Assembly: GCF_026107515.2 (NCBI RefSeq)
Contig: NZ_JAPCHW010000019.1
Coordinates: forward strand, 1-43,504
DNA from: Glutamicibacter sp. MNS18
GTDB lineage: Bacteria; Actinomycetota; Actinomycetes; Actinomycetales; Micrococcaceae
Length of the DNA stretch: 43,504 nucleotides
Reading direction: 5' to 3'
Below, one piece after another: positions 8,932 to 17,228 of this stretch (within the stretch, counting starts at the first letter, position 1; the number at the start of each line of letters is the position of its first letter). The notes below the pieces were generated by a model that worked only from the letters and a program-made list of their open reading frames with translations, was not told where the DNA came from and ran no database searches. A program made the position numbers and the translations under genes.

Positions 8932-9054
8932 TCAGTAGTTCGATGGAGGATCCGATGCAGGGAAGGACTCGTCTTCCCATTCCTCGACCAGTTCCTCATC
9001 ATGGTCGTGCTGCTCTTCTTCCTTGCTCTTCTTCTGCTGCGGTTCCTGGGTCAT
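8932..9054 (-). CDS. Small acidic protein, 40 residues, unknown function
   Basis: Short gene that is easily missed. ATG at 9052-9054 has GGAAGGA about 7 bases upstream; TGA ends at 8932. The product begins MTQEPQQKKSKEEEQ, continues with a His/Asp/Glu stretch (HDHDEELV) and ends EEWEDESFPASDPPSNY. The DESFPASDPP ending is familiar from short hypothetical proteins of actinobacteria (memory only, no search). No membrane helix, signal peptide or enzyme motif; probably an unstructured cytosolic protein. Leader copy B and hairpin 9189-9235 lie upstream on the same strand. Confidence 0.7.
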   Translation of the reverse strand: MTQEPQQKKSKEEEQHDHDEELVEEWEDESFPASDPPSNY

Positions 9055-9188
9055 GACCTGTCCTTCCGTTACGGCACCAAACAGTCGGCGGATCCCGGGG
9101 ATCTACCTTCAGTGTTCTCCTTATGGTGCGAATTGTCGAGGGCTGGGAACGCCGGTGAGGGGAAACCAATATGGGAGCTTAACGAGCA

Positions 9189-9235
9189 AGCGCCGGGTTG
9201 TGCTTCCAAGAGGAGGGGAAACACAACCCGGCGCT
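9189..9235. terminator. Leader hairpin B, perfect 14-bp stem
   Basis: Arms 9189-9202 and 9222-9235 are exact reverse complements around a 19-base loop. There is no T-run. On the minus strand it follows leader block 9243-9256 after 7 bases and precedes the 40-residue protein start by 134 bases, matching the layout of hairpin A. It may be an attenuator rather than a true terminator. Confidence 0.55.
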
Positions 9236-9242
9236 CATGATC

Positions 9243-9303
9243 ATCACTCGCACCTTCATTGAGGTAGTCCCAGCCTAGGAACCGTTTCTAGGTGCCCGCT
9301 GTG
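9243..9303 (-). promoter_or_regulatory. Conserved leader element, copy B
   Basis: Second copy of the three-block element: 9243-9256, 9275-9282 and 9298-9303, with the same 18- and 15-base gaps as copy A and 403 bases away from it. Same orientation, again followed on the minus strand by a hairpin and a gene. Confidence 0.5.
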
Positions 9304-9364
9304 CGACCGCGCTGAACCAGTTAAGAATTACGCCGTGGACCGGCGGTGGGCTTTAATCGAGGGT

Positions 9365-10156
9365 ATGCCCAGCGTTACTAATCCCGCCGACGGAACCGAA
9401 ATCTTCTTCGACGACGACAGAGCGGACGGAGAGGCCATCATCTTCCTTCATGGTTCGGCCCTCTCACGGTCGATTTGGCGCGGACTGGGCTATACCAAGG
9501 CCCTGGGCCAGGGCCGCCGAACCATCCGCATCGACCTTCGCGGGCATGGGAAATCGGATAAGCCACATGACAGTGACAGTTACACCCTGACCCTGATCAC
9601 CGGTGACGTGTTGGCAGTCATGGATCACCTGGACTTGGAGCGGGCGCATTTCGTCGGCTATTCCTTCGGCAGCCGCACCGCGTTGTCCATCGCGCTGAAC
9701 GCCCCCGAGAGGGTATTGAGCCTGAGTATGCTCGGAGGCACCTACGCGATCGAATCCGGTGAGATCGACAACCTGTTCTTCGACGGATATCTGCAGGTCC
9801 TACGCGCAGGGGACATCGAGGGTTTTGTCACCGGACAGGAAACCGGCGGACGGCTGGATCCGGCTACCCGCATGGCCTTCCTCTCCAATGACCCACTGGC
9901 CCTGGCCGCGTACTTCGAATCCGCCGAAACCCAGCAGAATATCGAACTGCAACAGTTGCGGGAACTGCAGGTTCCCACATTGTTGTTGATCGGCACCCGG
10001 GACCAGCCGCGCTTCGAGCACAACAAGGTCATGGCCCGCACCATGCCCAACGCCCGGATGGTCCCCCTGGTGGGACGCACCCACGGCGGAACCCTGTACC
10101 CGATCGAACCGGTGGTCGAGGCGATCGGTGACCTGTTGGAACGCGCCCGGTCATGA
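9365..10156 (+). CDS. Alpha/beta-fold hydrolase
   Basis: 263-residue cytosolic hydrolase with a complete catalytic triad: Ser100 in the elbow GYSFGS, Asp213 in GTRDQPRF and His240 in GRTHGG. The oxyanion segment is FLHGSALS (27-34). Substrate unknown; esters or C-C hydrolysis substrates are typical for the family. ATG at 9365 is preferred because the family pattern starts there and TTTAAT (9352-9357) ends 7 bases before it, as in leaderless actinobacterial genes; a GTG at 9335 is in frame but has no ribosome site. Its TGA overlaps the helicase start (ATGA, 10153-10156), so the two are coupled. Confidence 0.85.
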   Translation: MPSVTNPADGTEIFFDDDRADGEAIIFLHGSALSRSIWRGLGYTKALGQGRRTIRIDLRGHGKSDKPHDSDSYTLTLITGDVLAVMDHLDLERAHFVGYSFGSRTALSIALNAPERVLSLSMLGGTYAIESGEIDNLFFDGYLQVLRAGDIEGFVTGQETGGRLDPATRMAFLSNDPLALAAYFESAETQQNIELQQLRELQVPTLLLIGTRDQPRFEHNKVMARTMPNARMVPLVGRTHGGTLYPIEPVVEAIGDLLERARS

Positions 10157-12702
10157 GTAATCCAGGGCAGGAATTCGACCTGGAACGGATATCCTCCGGG
10201 CTGGCTTTTGGCCCGGCCCACCAGCAGGTCCAGCAGAACCTTGGCCAGGGGCTGGAACTGCCGCAAGTGATCGAGGCTCCACCGGGCTCCGGAAAGACCA
10301 CCATTGTGCCCCCGGCAGTGGCCAACGCGCTGGCGGCCCAGGGGTTGCACGGTCGCATCATCGTCACCCAGCCGCGCCGTATGGCCGCCCGCGCCGCCGC
10401 ACGCAGGCTGGCATCGTTGGACAAAACCTCCGTGGGGGAGCGCATCGGGTTCTCGGTTCGGGGCGAGCAGGCGACCAGCCAGGCAACTCGCATCGAATTC
10501 GTTACGGCCGGACTGCTGCTACGCCGCCTACTGAATGACCCGGATCTTCCGGCGGTATCGGCGGTGATCGTTGACGAGGTCCATGAGCGGTCCATCGAAA
10601 CCGACCTGGTGCTGGCGATGCTGAACCAGGTCAGCCAACTGCGCGAGGATTTCGCCCTGCTGGTCATGAGCGCGACACTGCATGCCCGGGAGTTGGCCGA
10701 CTACCTGGCCCGGGACATCCCGGCACGGATCATCAGCGGTTCCGGGATCCAGCATCCGGTCACCGAGGAATTCGCCCCGTTCACAGCCACCCGCAACGGC
10801 GAGCACGGGCTGGAGCGGGACTACCTGCGCCATATCGCGCAGACCGCCGTGCGGCACACCCGCGCGAACACGGCCGACGGGGTCGTGCACGACACCCTGG
10901 TCTTCGTACCCGGCGCCGGGGAGGTGGACCGGGTCTGCGAAATGATCGGTGCCGATGGCCGGTTCCGGGCCTACCCGCTACATGCCCGCATCCCCGCTTG
11001 GGAACAGGACCTGGCCCTGGGCCAGCCGAAGGAGGATGAACCGCCCCGGATCATCGTGGCCACCTCCGTCGCTGAGTCCTCGTTGACCGTTCCCCGGGTG
11101 AACCTGGTCATCGATTCCGGTTACGCCCGTGAACCACGCCGGGATGCGGTGCGCGGAATGAGCGGACTGGTGACCGTGGTGGCCAGCCGGGCCTCGGCCA
11201 CCCAGCGTGCCGGCCGCGCCGGACGCCTGGGCCCGGGCAAGGTGGTCCGCACCCTGGACGCACGGTCGTACGCCGCGGCCGCCGCATTCATCACCCCGGA
11301 GATTGCCACGGCCGATCTGGTGCAGACGGCGTTGTACCTGGCCGCCTGGGGGACTCCACGGGCCGACGGATTGCAGCTATGGCAGTCACCGCCACCTGCC
11401 GCCATGGACGATGCCGAGCAGGTACTACGGGTTCTCGGGGCGATTGGCCCATCCGGGCAGCTGACCGCCGCCGGCCGGGCGTTGGTGCAGATCCCGGCGG
11501 ATCCCCGCATCGGGCGGGCGCTGCTGGAAGGGGCCCGCCGCTTCGGCACCCGGGCCTCGGCCGAAGTGGTGGCACTGCTCTCCAGCGCCGAACGGGCCAA
11601 CGCCGCCGATGCCGCGGACCTGCTGCGCCGGTTGCGCTCCAGGGCCCATCCCGGGCATCAATCCTGGGCCAATGAACGCCGGCGCTATGAACGGCTGGCT
11701 AGCACCGTGGCGCCTGCACGGCAGGACACGGAGCAGGCCCTGGCCGGGGTGATGGCCCTGGCCTACCCGCAGTGGGTGGGATACCGGGTCGCGCCCGATG
11801 AATACCTGCTGGCCTCGGGGACCCGGGCGACACTTCCCCGCGACAGCACTCTGGGCCACCACGAATTCCTGGCCATCGGGGATGTGGGAAGGACGGGTCA
11901 CCGCGCGGTGATCCGGCTGGCGGCCGGCATCGACCGGCAGGTGGTGTTGGAGTTGTTGCCGGAATTGCATGAGCTCAGTGAACGGGCGGACTTCCGCGAG
12001 GGCAAGGTCAGTGCCCGACGCGTGGAAACCCTGGGCGCCATCGAGCTGGCCTCGACGCCGATCAGGGCCGATGCCGCGTTATCCCGGCAGGCGGTACACG
12101 ACGCCCTGGAACGCGAGGGATTGCGGATCTTCGGCAGCCAGCCGGGCTTCGGGCAACTGCGGGCCCGGCTGGCCCTGGCCCATCGCGAACTGGGCGCACC
12201 GTTTACGGCCATGGACGAGGCCTGCCTCATCGCATCCAGCGGACAGTGGCTCGATGCCGAACTCCGGGCCCTGGCCGAGGGGAAACGGGCCGAGAAGATC
12301 GACCTGGCTGCGGCGTTGCGCCGGCTGATCCCGTGGCAGCACGCCCACGACTTCGACACCCTGGTGCCCGAACGCCTCCAGGTTCCCAGCGGCTCGCGGA
12401 TCCGGATCCGCTATCCCGAGGTCTGCGAGGAATCCGGCCGTGTGGTGGTGGCGGTCAAACTCCAGGAATGTTTCGGTCTGGCCGAGTCTCCCCGGTTGCT
12501 CGGCGGGCGGGTGCCGGTGCAGTTCCACCTGCTCTCACCGGCCGGTCGGCCGTTGGCGGTCACCGATGACCTGAACAGTTTCTGGAACGGTCCGTATACG
12601 CAGGTGCGCTCGGAAATGCGTGGGCGCTACCCCAAGCACCCCTGGCCGGAGAACCCGTGGGAACATGTGGCGACCGCAAAAACCACGAAGCGCCTGGGCT
12701 GA
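10153..12702 (+). CDS. hrpB: ATP-dependent RNA helicase HrpB (DEAH family)
   Basis: 849-residue DEAH-type helicase that uses ATP to remodel RNA; the in-cell target of HrpB is poorly known. Motif I is GSGKTT (45-50), motif II DEVH (141-144), motif III SAT (173-175) and motif VI QRAGRAGR (about 350-358). The second half holds the ratchet/OB region and the HrpB-type C-terminal domain ending in the GRYPKHPWPENPW stretch. Length fits the family (about 800-850). It overlaps the hydrolase gene by 4 bases and ends facing the acyl-CoA dehydrogenase gene. Confidence 0.92.
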   Translation: MSNPGQEFDLERISSGLAFGPAHQQVQQNLGQGLELPQVIEAPPGSGKTTIVPPAVANALAAQGLHGRIIVTQPRRMAARAAARRLASLDKTSVGERIGFSVRGEQATSQATRIEFVTAGLLLRRLLNDPDLPAVSAVIVDEVHERSIETDLVLAMLNQVSQLREDFALLVMSATLHARELADYLARDIPARIISGSGIQHPVTEEFAPFTATRNGEHGLERDYLRHIAQTAVRHTRANTADGVVHDTLVFVPGAGEVDRVCEMIGADGRFRAYPLHARIPAWEQDLALGQPKEDEPPRIIVATSVAESSLTVPRVNLVIDSGYAREPRRDAVRGMSGLVTVVASRASATQRAGRAGRLGPGKVVRTLDARSYAAAAAFITPEIATADLVQTALYLAAWGTPRADGLQLWQSPPPAAMDDAEQVLRVLGAIGPSGQLTAAGRALVQIPADPRIGRALLEGARRFGTRASAEVVALLSSAERANAADAADLLRRLRSRAHPGHQSWANERRRYERLASTVAPARQDTEQALAGVMALAYPQWVGYRVAPDEYLLASGTRATLPRDSTLGHHEFLAIGDVGRTGHRAVIRLAAGIDRQVVLELLPELHELSERADFREGKVSARRVETLGAIELASTPIRADAALSRQAVHDALEREGLRIFGSQPGFGQLRARLALAHRELGAPFTAMDEACLIASSGQWLDAELRALAEGKRAEKIDLAAALRRLIPWQHAHDFDTLVPERLQVPSGSRIRIRYPEVCEESGRVVVAVKLQECFGLAESPRLLGGRVPVQFHLLSPAGRPLAVTDDLNSFWNGPYTQVRSEMRGRYPKHPWPENPWEHVATAKTTKRLG

Positions 12703-12708
12703 ACCAGC

Positions 12709-12744
12709 GAACCGGCCAGCGCGCTTGAGTACGCGGGCCGGTTC
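12709..12744. terminator. Hairpin between convergent genes
   Basis: A 9-bp perfect stem (12709-12717 with 12736-12744) lies between the hrpB stop at 12702 and the acyl-CoA dehydrogenase stop at 12765. Loop of 18 bases and no strong T-run. Confidence 0.5.
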
Positions 12745-12764
12745 GGTGCCAAGCCGTCCGCAGA

Positions 12765-13994
12765 TCAGGCGAAGGCCGAATGCCCGGTGATGGCCCGGCC
12801 CATGATCAGGGCCTGGACGGTTTCGGTGCCCTCGTAGGTATGCAGGGCCTCCATATCCGCGAAGTGCCGGGCCACCCGGTTATTGGTCAGGATCCCGTTT
12901 CCGCCGAGCAGGTCGCGGGCATTGGCCGCGATCGAGCGCGCGGTGCGGGTGGCGGTGTACTTGGCCAGCGAGGCCGCCGGACCGGTGAGTTTGCCGGCCA
13001 TATCGCGGCGGGTGGACTGCACCGCCAGCAACTGGATGGTGGCCAGCTCGGACTGCATGCGGGCCAGGCGTTCCTGCACGATCTGCGAGGCGGCCAGCGG
13101 GCGGCCGAACTGGACCCGTTGTTTGGCATACTGCACGGCCGACTCGTAGCAGGCGGTGGCATGGCCTACTGCGGCCCAGGCGACTCCGAGCCGGGTGGCA
13201 AACAGGACCCCGGCGGTGTCCTTGAAGCTGTTCGCCCCGGGCAGCACCATTGAATCGGGGACGAAGACATTGTCCATACGGATGTGCGCCTGCCAGATGG
13301 CGCGCAAGGACAGCTTGTTCACGATGGTGGTGCCCACGTAGCCCTCGGACGCCTGGTCCACCAGCAAGCCGCGGACGTTGCCTTGCTCATCGCGGGCCCA
13401 GACAACGCTGATGCCGCCGATGGAGCCATTGCCGATCCACTTCTTCTCCCCGCTGACCAGGTAGCCGCCCTCGACACGGATGGCCCGGGTTTCCAGACCC
13501 ACCGAGTCCGACCCGTGGGTGGGCTCGGTCAGGGCGAAGGCACCGGGTAGCTCGCCGCGTATCATCGGGACCGCGTACTGCTGGATCTGTTCGGCATTGC
13601 CGCACTTCAGGATGGAGCGTACCGCCAGTCCGGCCTGCACCCCGACGATGGTGCCGACCGAGCCATCGGCGCGGTGCAACTCCATATTCACCAGCCCCGC
13701 GGCCATGGCGCTCATCGGTGTTGATCCCTCGAGGTTCTGTCCGTCACGCAACAGGTCTGCATCGCCAAGGAGCTTGACCAGATGCAATGGGTAGTCGGCT
13801 TTCTCCCAGTACTCATGGGCGATGGGGCGTACCTCATCCAGCGCGAACGTCCTGGCCTTGTCCCACCATGCCCGGTCCTGCTCACCCAGGTCCTCGAAGA
13901 TCCCGGTGGGATCGACATCGACATCATTGCCCCAGAGCTCGTACTCCGGTTCGGTGACACCGGTGGGGAAGGTGACAGTGGATTCCTGGATCAT
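12765..13994 (-). CDS. Acyl-CoA dehydrogenase, glutaryl-CoA dehydrogenase-like
   Basis: 409-residue FAD enzyme that introduces a double bond into an acyl-CoA thioester and hands electrons to ETF. Family segments include FALTEPTHGSD (substrate/FAD loop), KKWIGNGSIG, and the catalytic Glu at about 388 in HTYEGTETV, positioned as in glutaryl-CoA dehydrogenase and short-chain members. The N-terminus is longer than in medium-chain enzymes, as in the glutaryl type. ATG at 13994 is the only good start; AGGAG lies 11 bases upstream. A promoter with TTGACA and TAGGCT and possible TetR sites precede it, and the tetR-like gene is next door on the same strand. Confidence 0.85.
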   Translation of the reverse strand: MIQESTVTFPTGVTEPEYELWGNDVDVDPTGIFEDLGEQDRAWWDKARTFALDEVRPIAHEYWEKADYPLHLVKLLGDADLLRDGQNLEGSTPMSAMAAGLVNMELHRADGSVGTIVGVQAGLAVRSILKCGNAEQIQQYAVPMIRGELPGAFALTEPTHGSDSVGLETRAIRVEGGYLVSGEKKWIGNGSIGGISVVWARDEQGNVRGLLVDQASEGYVGTTIVNKLSLRAIWQAHIRMDNVFVPDSMVLPGANSFKDTAGVLFATRLGVAWAAVGHATACYESAVQYAKQRVQFGRPLAASQIVQERLARMQSELATIQLLAVQSTRRDMAGKLTGPAASLAKYTATRTARSIAANARDLLGGNGILTNNRVARHFADMEALHTYEGTETVQALIMGRAITGHSAFA

Positions 13995-14038
13995 GGCAGT
14001 GGACGCTCCTAGGTCAGGGGGATGCTGGTGCAACCCCA

Positions 14039-14066
14039 AGCCTAATGGAACTCAGTTTCATGTCAA
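14039..14066 (-). promoter_or_regulatory. Promoter of acyl-CoA dehydrogenase gene
   Basis: On the minus strand, -35 TTGACA (14061-14066) and -10 TAGGCT (14039-14044) with a 16-base spacer, about 40 bases before the start codon. Confidence 0.6.
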
Positions 14067-14087
14067 GATACTCTGTGTCATTTCAGG
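14049..14087. promoter_or_regulatory. Candidate TetR operator: 20-base-phased direct repeat
   Basis: Two related 19-base units begin at 14049 and 14069, sharing ACTC, GT, TCAT and TCA at the same offsets. The first includes the near-palindrome GGAACTCAGTTTC (14047-14059) and covers the promoter spacer; the second overlaps the 3' end of the tetR-like gene. A 20-base step is about two helix turns, so bound dimers would lie on one face. Confidence 0.3.
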
Positions 14088-14785
14088 GGTGTTTCGCGCA
14101 GGGCACGGGCCACCTCGTCGAGAACCAGCTGCTGGTCGACCGGTCCATTGATCACCGAGACCACCACCGTGTGGCCTGTGGGCGGTGCGGTGGCGTCGCT
14201 GCCGGGAAGCAAGATGTCGCTGAAGCGGTTCAGGAACCGGCGGGCGTCCTCGGCCAGCGCCTCGCGGCTGGTTGCCGTATGGTCGCGCAGCCAGGTCCGC
14301 AGGTGGTCGTTGTGGATCGCCACGATCCCGGCGCTGATTCCCAAACGCAGGGCATGCTCCTCCGGGGCGGCGAAAAGACCGCGGGATGTCAGGTAACCGT
14401 TGAACGCCCGCTCGAAGCGATGTGTGGAGACCAGCTCGCGATCACGCAACGACGGGACTTCCTGCAGAAGTCGGTGGCGCAGCTCGGCCGCCGGGGGGTT
14501 GGCGGTGTACTGGTCGAAAACCACTCCCACCGCGTCGACCAGGGCCTGCAAGGCCGGGGCGGAACTTGTGCCCAGAACCGTTTGCAGGTGGGTGATGATC
14601 ATTTCCTGGTCGGCGAAGACCATGTTCTCCTTGGACCCGAAGCGGCGGAAGAACGTCGAACGCGAGATCCCGGCCGCGGCCGCCAGCTCGTCGACGCTGG
14701 TGGTATCGAAGCCCTGTTCAATCAGCAGTTCAAGGGCGGCAGCAGGTACGGCGGAGGATGAGATCATGATTTTCGAATCTAGCAT
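14078..14785 (-). CDS. TetR-family transcriptional regulator
   Basis: 235-residue repressor-type protein. The N-terminal helix-turn-helix covers about residues 13-58 (ELLIEQGFDTTSVDELAAAAG then SRSTFFRRFGSKENM), which is the classic TetR pattern; the rest is an alpha-helical ligand domain. ATG at 14785 is chosen as start, with AAAGG ending about 7 bases upstream; the frame is open to 14875 but that part is not TetR-like. Located 83 bases upstream of the acyl-CoA dehydrogenase gene on the same strand, so it probably controls that gene, perhaps responding to an acyl-CoA. It may also act on the divergent DoxX-like gene. Confidence 0.88.
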   Translation of the reverse strand: MLDSKIMISSSAVPAAALELLIEQGFDTTSVDELAAAAGISRSTFFRRFGSKENMVFADQEMIITHLQTVLGTSSAPALQALVDAVGVVFDQYTANPPAAELRHRLLQEVPSLRDRELVSTHRFERAFNGYLTSRGLFAAPEEHALRLGISAGIVAIHNDHLRTWLRDHTATSREALAEDARRFLNRFSDILLPGSDATAPPTGHTVVVSVINGPVDQQLVLDEVARALRETPLK

Positions 14786-14976
14786 GGTTCGCCTTTCGAC
14801 CCGGGGGCGTCCGCCACAGTCCCGGGAAACACGGCACCGAAACTGGGGATCTTCGGTGAGCGCGTGTCTGGTCATTGTGATCCAGGTCTAGGGTGATTAG
14901 GCTAAACAGCAGGTGCCTGGCAGTCATTGACTGGGCATGGCCGTAGACAAAGCACTAATGAAGGAAGTGAGTATCT

Positions 14977-15414
14977 ATGGGTATCTCAATTGCAAATGCA
15001 GCACTGCGTCTGGTCAGTGGTGCCTTTATCCTCAACAGCGGCATCAATAAATTGCGCCTGGACGAGGAAAGTGCCGCCGGCCTGCAACAACTGGCCACCA
15101 ACGGGGTACCGCAGCTGGCCTCCCTGGAACCGGCCGCATTCGGCAAGATGGTTTCCGGTGCGGAAATCGGTCTGGGATCGGCCCTGTTGCTTCCACTGAT
15201 TCCATCACGGCTGGCCGGGCTGGGATTGGCCGCGTTCTCCGGGGTGCTACTGAGCAGCTATCTGCGCACCCCCGGCATGACCGAATCCGATGGGGTGCGC
15301 CCCACAGCCGATGGCACCGCCTTGGCCAAGGACATCTGGCTGGCGGGAATCGCCGTCGCGCTGATCTTCGGCCGGCGTTCCTATCGCCAGCAGAAAAAGA
15401 AGAACAAGAACTGA
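14977..15414 (+). CDS. DoxX-like small membrane protein
   Basis: 145-residue membrane protein with about four hydrophobic segments. It begins LRLVSGAFILNSGINKL, the DoxX-type first helix, and ends in a strongly basic tail (RRSYRQQKKKNKN), which suggests a cytoplasmic C-terminus. DoxX relatives are linked to quinone or thiol redox control and oxidative-stress resistance in actinobacteria, but this protein has no direct evidence for that. ATG at 14977 has AAGGAAG about 10 bases upstream. Divergent from the tetR-like gene. Confidence 0.7.
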   Translation: MGISIANAALRLVSGAFILNSGINKLRLDEESAAGLQQLATNGVPQLASLEPAAFGKMVSGAEIGLGSALLLPLIPSRLAGLGLAAFSGVLLSSYLRTPGMTESDGVRPTADGTALAKDIWLAGIAVALIFGRRSYRQQKKKNKN

Positions 15415-15432
15415 ATCCCGCTGGCTCAACCG

Positions 15433-15612
15433 GTGACCGGGCGGTCCCGGAAAGGGCCGTGGGTACGGCGGCTTCGCAAATGCCGGGTCGCCACATCCGA
15501 ATCATGGACAGACGGAGCCGGTGGGCATGCCAACGCTCTGGCTGCCGCGTCACGGGAACAGCTCACCGACAAGGTTCCTGGATTCACGCTCAAGCCCGAT
15601 GGCCAGGCCTGA
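15433..15612 (+). pseudogene. Possible gene remnant, 59 codons
   Basis: An open frame from GTG at 15433 to TGA at 15610-15612 follows the DoxX-like gene. Its second half reads like a real protein end (WTDGAGGHANALAAASREQ and then LTDKVPGFTLKPDGQA) with actinobacterial codon choice, while the first half is Arg-rich and unlikely. No ribosome site precedes the GTG. It may be the surviving 3' end of a lost gene or chance coding. No family recognised. Confidence 0.25.
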
Positions 15613-15623
15613 CAGCAAACGAT

Positions 15624-15674
15624 GCGCAGAACTCGGGTGGTGTCCTGGAACAGCACACCACCCGGGTTCTGCGC
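15624..15674. terminator. Bidirectional terminator, 20-bp stem
   Basis: Arms 15624-15643 and 15655-15674 pair over 20 positions with a single G-T pair and an 11-base loop. It ends 3 bases before the stop of the efflux gene on the minus strand and closes the DoxX-side transcript. Confidence 0.75.
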
Positions 15675-15677
15675 TAA

Positions 15678-17183
15678 CTAGCGTTCGACAGTTGGCGCGT
15701 CCTTGGCCGGTGAGCCACGAAAGAAGCAGACCACCACCACTGCGGCCAGGGCGACGAGGCCGGGTAGCAGCAGGGCTTCACCCAGGCCCAGGGAGATCGC
15801 CTCGTGGAGGAATTGCGGCAACTCCACCCCGGGGGTGAGCTCACCGGAGATATCGGGCAACTGCTCCACCCCGGGACCGCCCTCCAGGGTGGCAACCTGC
15901 GCCGCAATACGCGACTGCATCATCACCGCGATCAGTGCAGAACCCAGTACCGCGCCGATCTGCCGGGTGGTGTTGTATACCCCGGATCCGGCCCCGGCAT
16001 TGGCCGGACCCAGATCGCGGGTGGCGGTCAGCGACAGTGAGGGCCAAATCAGCGCCGAACCCACACCCTGCACGGCCGAGGGAAGCAACAGGATCCATAG
16101 CGGCGTCTGGGCATGCATCAGTAGCGCGTAGGCCACGATGCCTCCGCCGAAAAGCAGGAACCCGGGCACCGCGAAAACCCGTGGGTCATGGCGGGTAACG
16201 CTCTTGCCGACCAGTGGGGCGCAGATGGCCGCCACGATCGCCATCGGGGACAGCAACAGGGCCGCCTGGGTGGGGGTGAGCCCGCGTACCGATTGCAGGT
16301 AGAAGATCATCGGCAGACTCAAGGTGGTGATGGACAGCCCCATGAAACTGATACCCAGGTTGGCCAACGAGAAGTTGCGGTCCTTGAACAGGCCCAAGGG
16401 CACCAGCGGCGCAAGACGGGTGCGGGCCTGCCACCAGATGAACAAAGCCATCAGGAGCACACCGGCAACGATCAGGTGAACCGACCCGATGGGTCCGATG
16501 AACGGCTGCCAACCAGTGGAATCACCCTCCTGGATGCCGAAGACCAGGGCGAACATGGCTCCCGCGGAGAGCACCACACCCACCCAGTCGAAGGTCGGCG
16601 AATGCACCGGCAGCTTCGGAACCCGGCGCATGACCAGCAGGAAGGTCAGCACGCCGATCGGCAGGTTGATGAAGAAGATCCATTCCCAGCCCAGGGTGTC
16701 AACCAGTACTCCGCCGGCAATCGGCCCGATCAGCGAGGCGATCCCCGCCACCGCGCCCCAGACGCCCATGGCCGCACCGCGGTGGGCGTAGGGGAAGAGC
16801 CGGGTGATCAGCGTCATCGACTGCGGGGACATCATTGCCGCGCCCAGGCCCTGCAACGCCCGGGCGGCGATCAGGCTGCCGATGCTCGGCGAGAGGCCGC
16901 ACCACAAGGAGGAGACGGTGAAGACCGCCAGCCCGATGAGGTAGATATTGCGGGGACCGAACCGGTCGCCCAGGCGTCCGGTGACCAGCAGCGGTACCGC
17001 GAAGGTGAGCAGGTAGGCGCTGTTCACCCAGATGATCGAGGTCAGATCCGCTTCCAGGGCACCCATGATCGCCGGCATGGCCATCGAGACGATGGTGGTG
17101 TCCAACAGGATCATGAAGAAGCCGATGACCAGTGCCCACAGGGCGCGCCAGGCGGCTTTGGAGTCAAATTCGGTGGAAGTCAC
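15678..17183 (-). CDS. MFS drug efflux transporter, DHA2 (EmrB/QacA) type
   Basis: 501-residue proton-driven exporter with about 14 membrane helices. The N-terminal helix carries LDTTIVSMAMP, the DHA2 signature with the membrane Asp; GRLGDRFGPRNIYL is the MFS loop motif A; GPIAGGVLVDTLGWEWIFFIN is motif C of antiporters (split here only by reading). Substrates are likely lipophilic cations or antibiotics but cannot be read from sequence. It starts 45 bases after the stop of the PhzF-like gene on the same strand, so both may share a transcript. Confidence 0.9.
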   Translation of the reverse strand: MTSTEFDSKAAWRALWALVIGFFMILLDTTIVSMAMPAIMGALEADLTSIIWVNSAYLLTFAVPLLVTGRLGDRFGPRNIYLIGLAVFTVSSLWCGLSPSIGSLIAARALQGLGAAMMSPQSMTLITRLFPYAHRGAAMGVWGAVAGIASLIGPIAGGVLVDTLGWEWIFFINLPIGVLTFLLVMRRVPKLPVHSPTFDWVGVVLSAGAMFALVFGIQEGDSTGWQPFIGPIGSVHLIVAGVLLMALFIWWQARTRLAPLVPLGLFKDRNFSLANLGISFMGLSITTLSLPMIFYLQSVRGLTPTQAALLLSPMAIVAAICAPLVGKSVTRHDPRVFAVPGFLLFGGGIVAYALLMHAQTPLWILLLPSAVQGVGSALIWPSLSLTATRDLGPANAGAGSGVYNTTRQIGAVLGSALIAVMMQSRIAAQVATLEGGPGVEQLPDISGELTPGVELPQFLHEAISLGLGEALLLPGLVALAAVVVVCFFRGSPAKDAPTVER

Positions 17184-17228
17184 GAGCCAAGCCTAGTCGC
17201 CGGACCCCAAGAAAGATGACAAATGCAA

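Larger units (their letters stand above)
9055..9364. other. Intergenic region with leader copy B and hairpin
   Basis: 310 bases between the divergent 40-residue protein gene and the alpha/beta hydrolase gene. It holds hairpin 9189-9235, conserved leader element 9243-9303 and a possible hydrolase promoter close to 9352-9357. No further gene is supported. Confidence 0.6.

Noticed and set aside
8911-9240. 109-codon plus-strand frame opposite the 40-residue gene
   Set aside because: No ribosome site; the opposite strand has a well-signalled gene, and this frame crosses leader and hairpin sequences.
9179-9259. 26-codon minus-strand frame starting MKVRVMIMSAG across leader hairpin B, a possible leader peptide
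   Set aside because: Copy A has CTC in place of the ATG, so the peptide is not kept in the other copy; no ribosome site.
16188-17219. 343-codon plus-strand frame opposite the efflux gene
   Set aside because: Gly/Gln/Arg/His-rich composition typical of an antisense shadow in GC-rich DNA; no family features.
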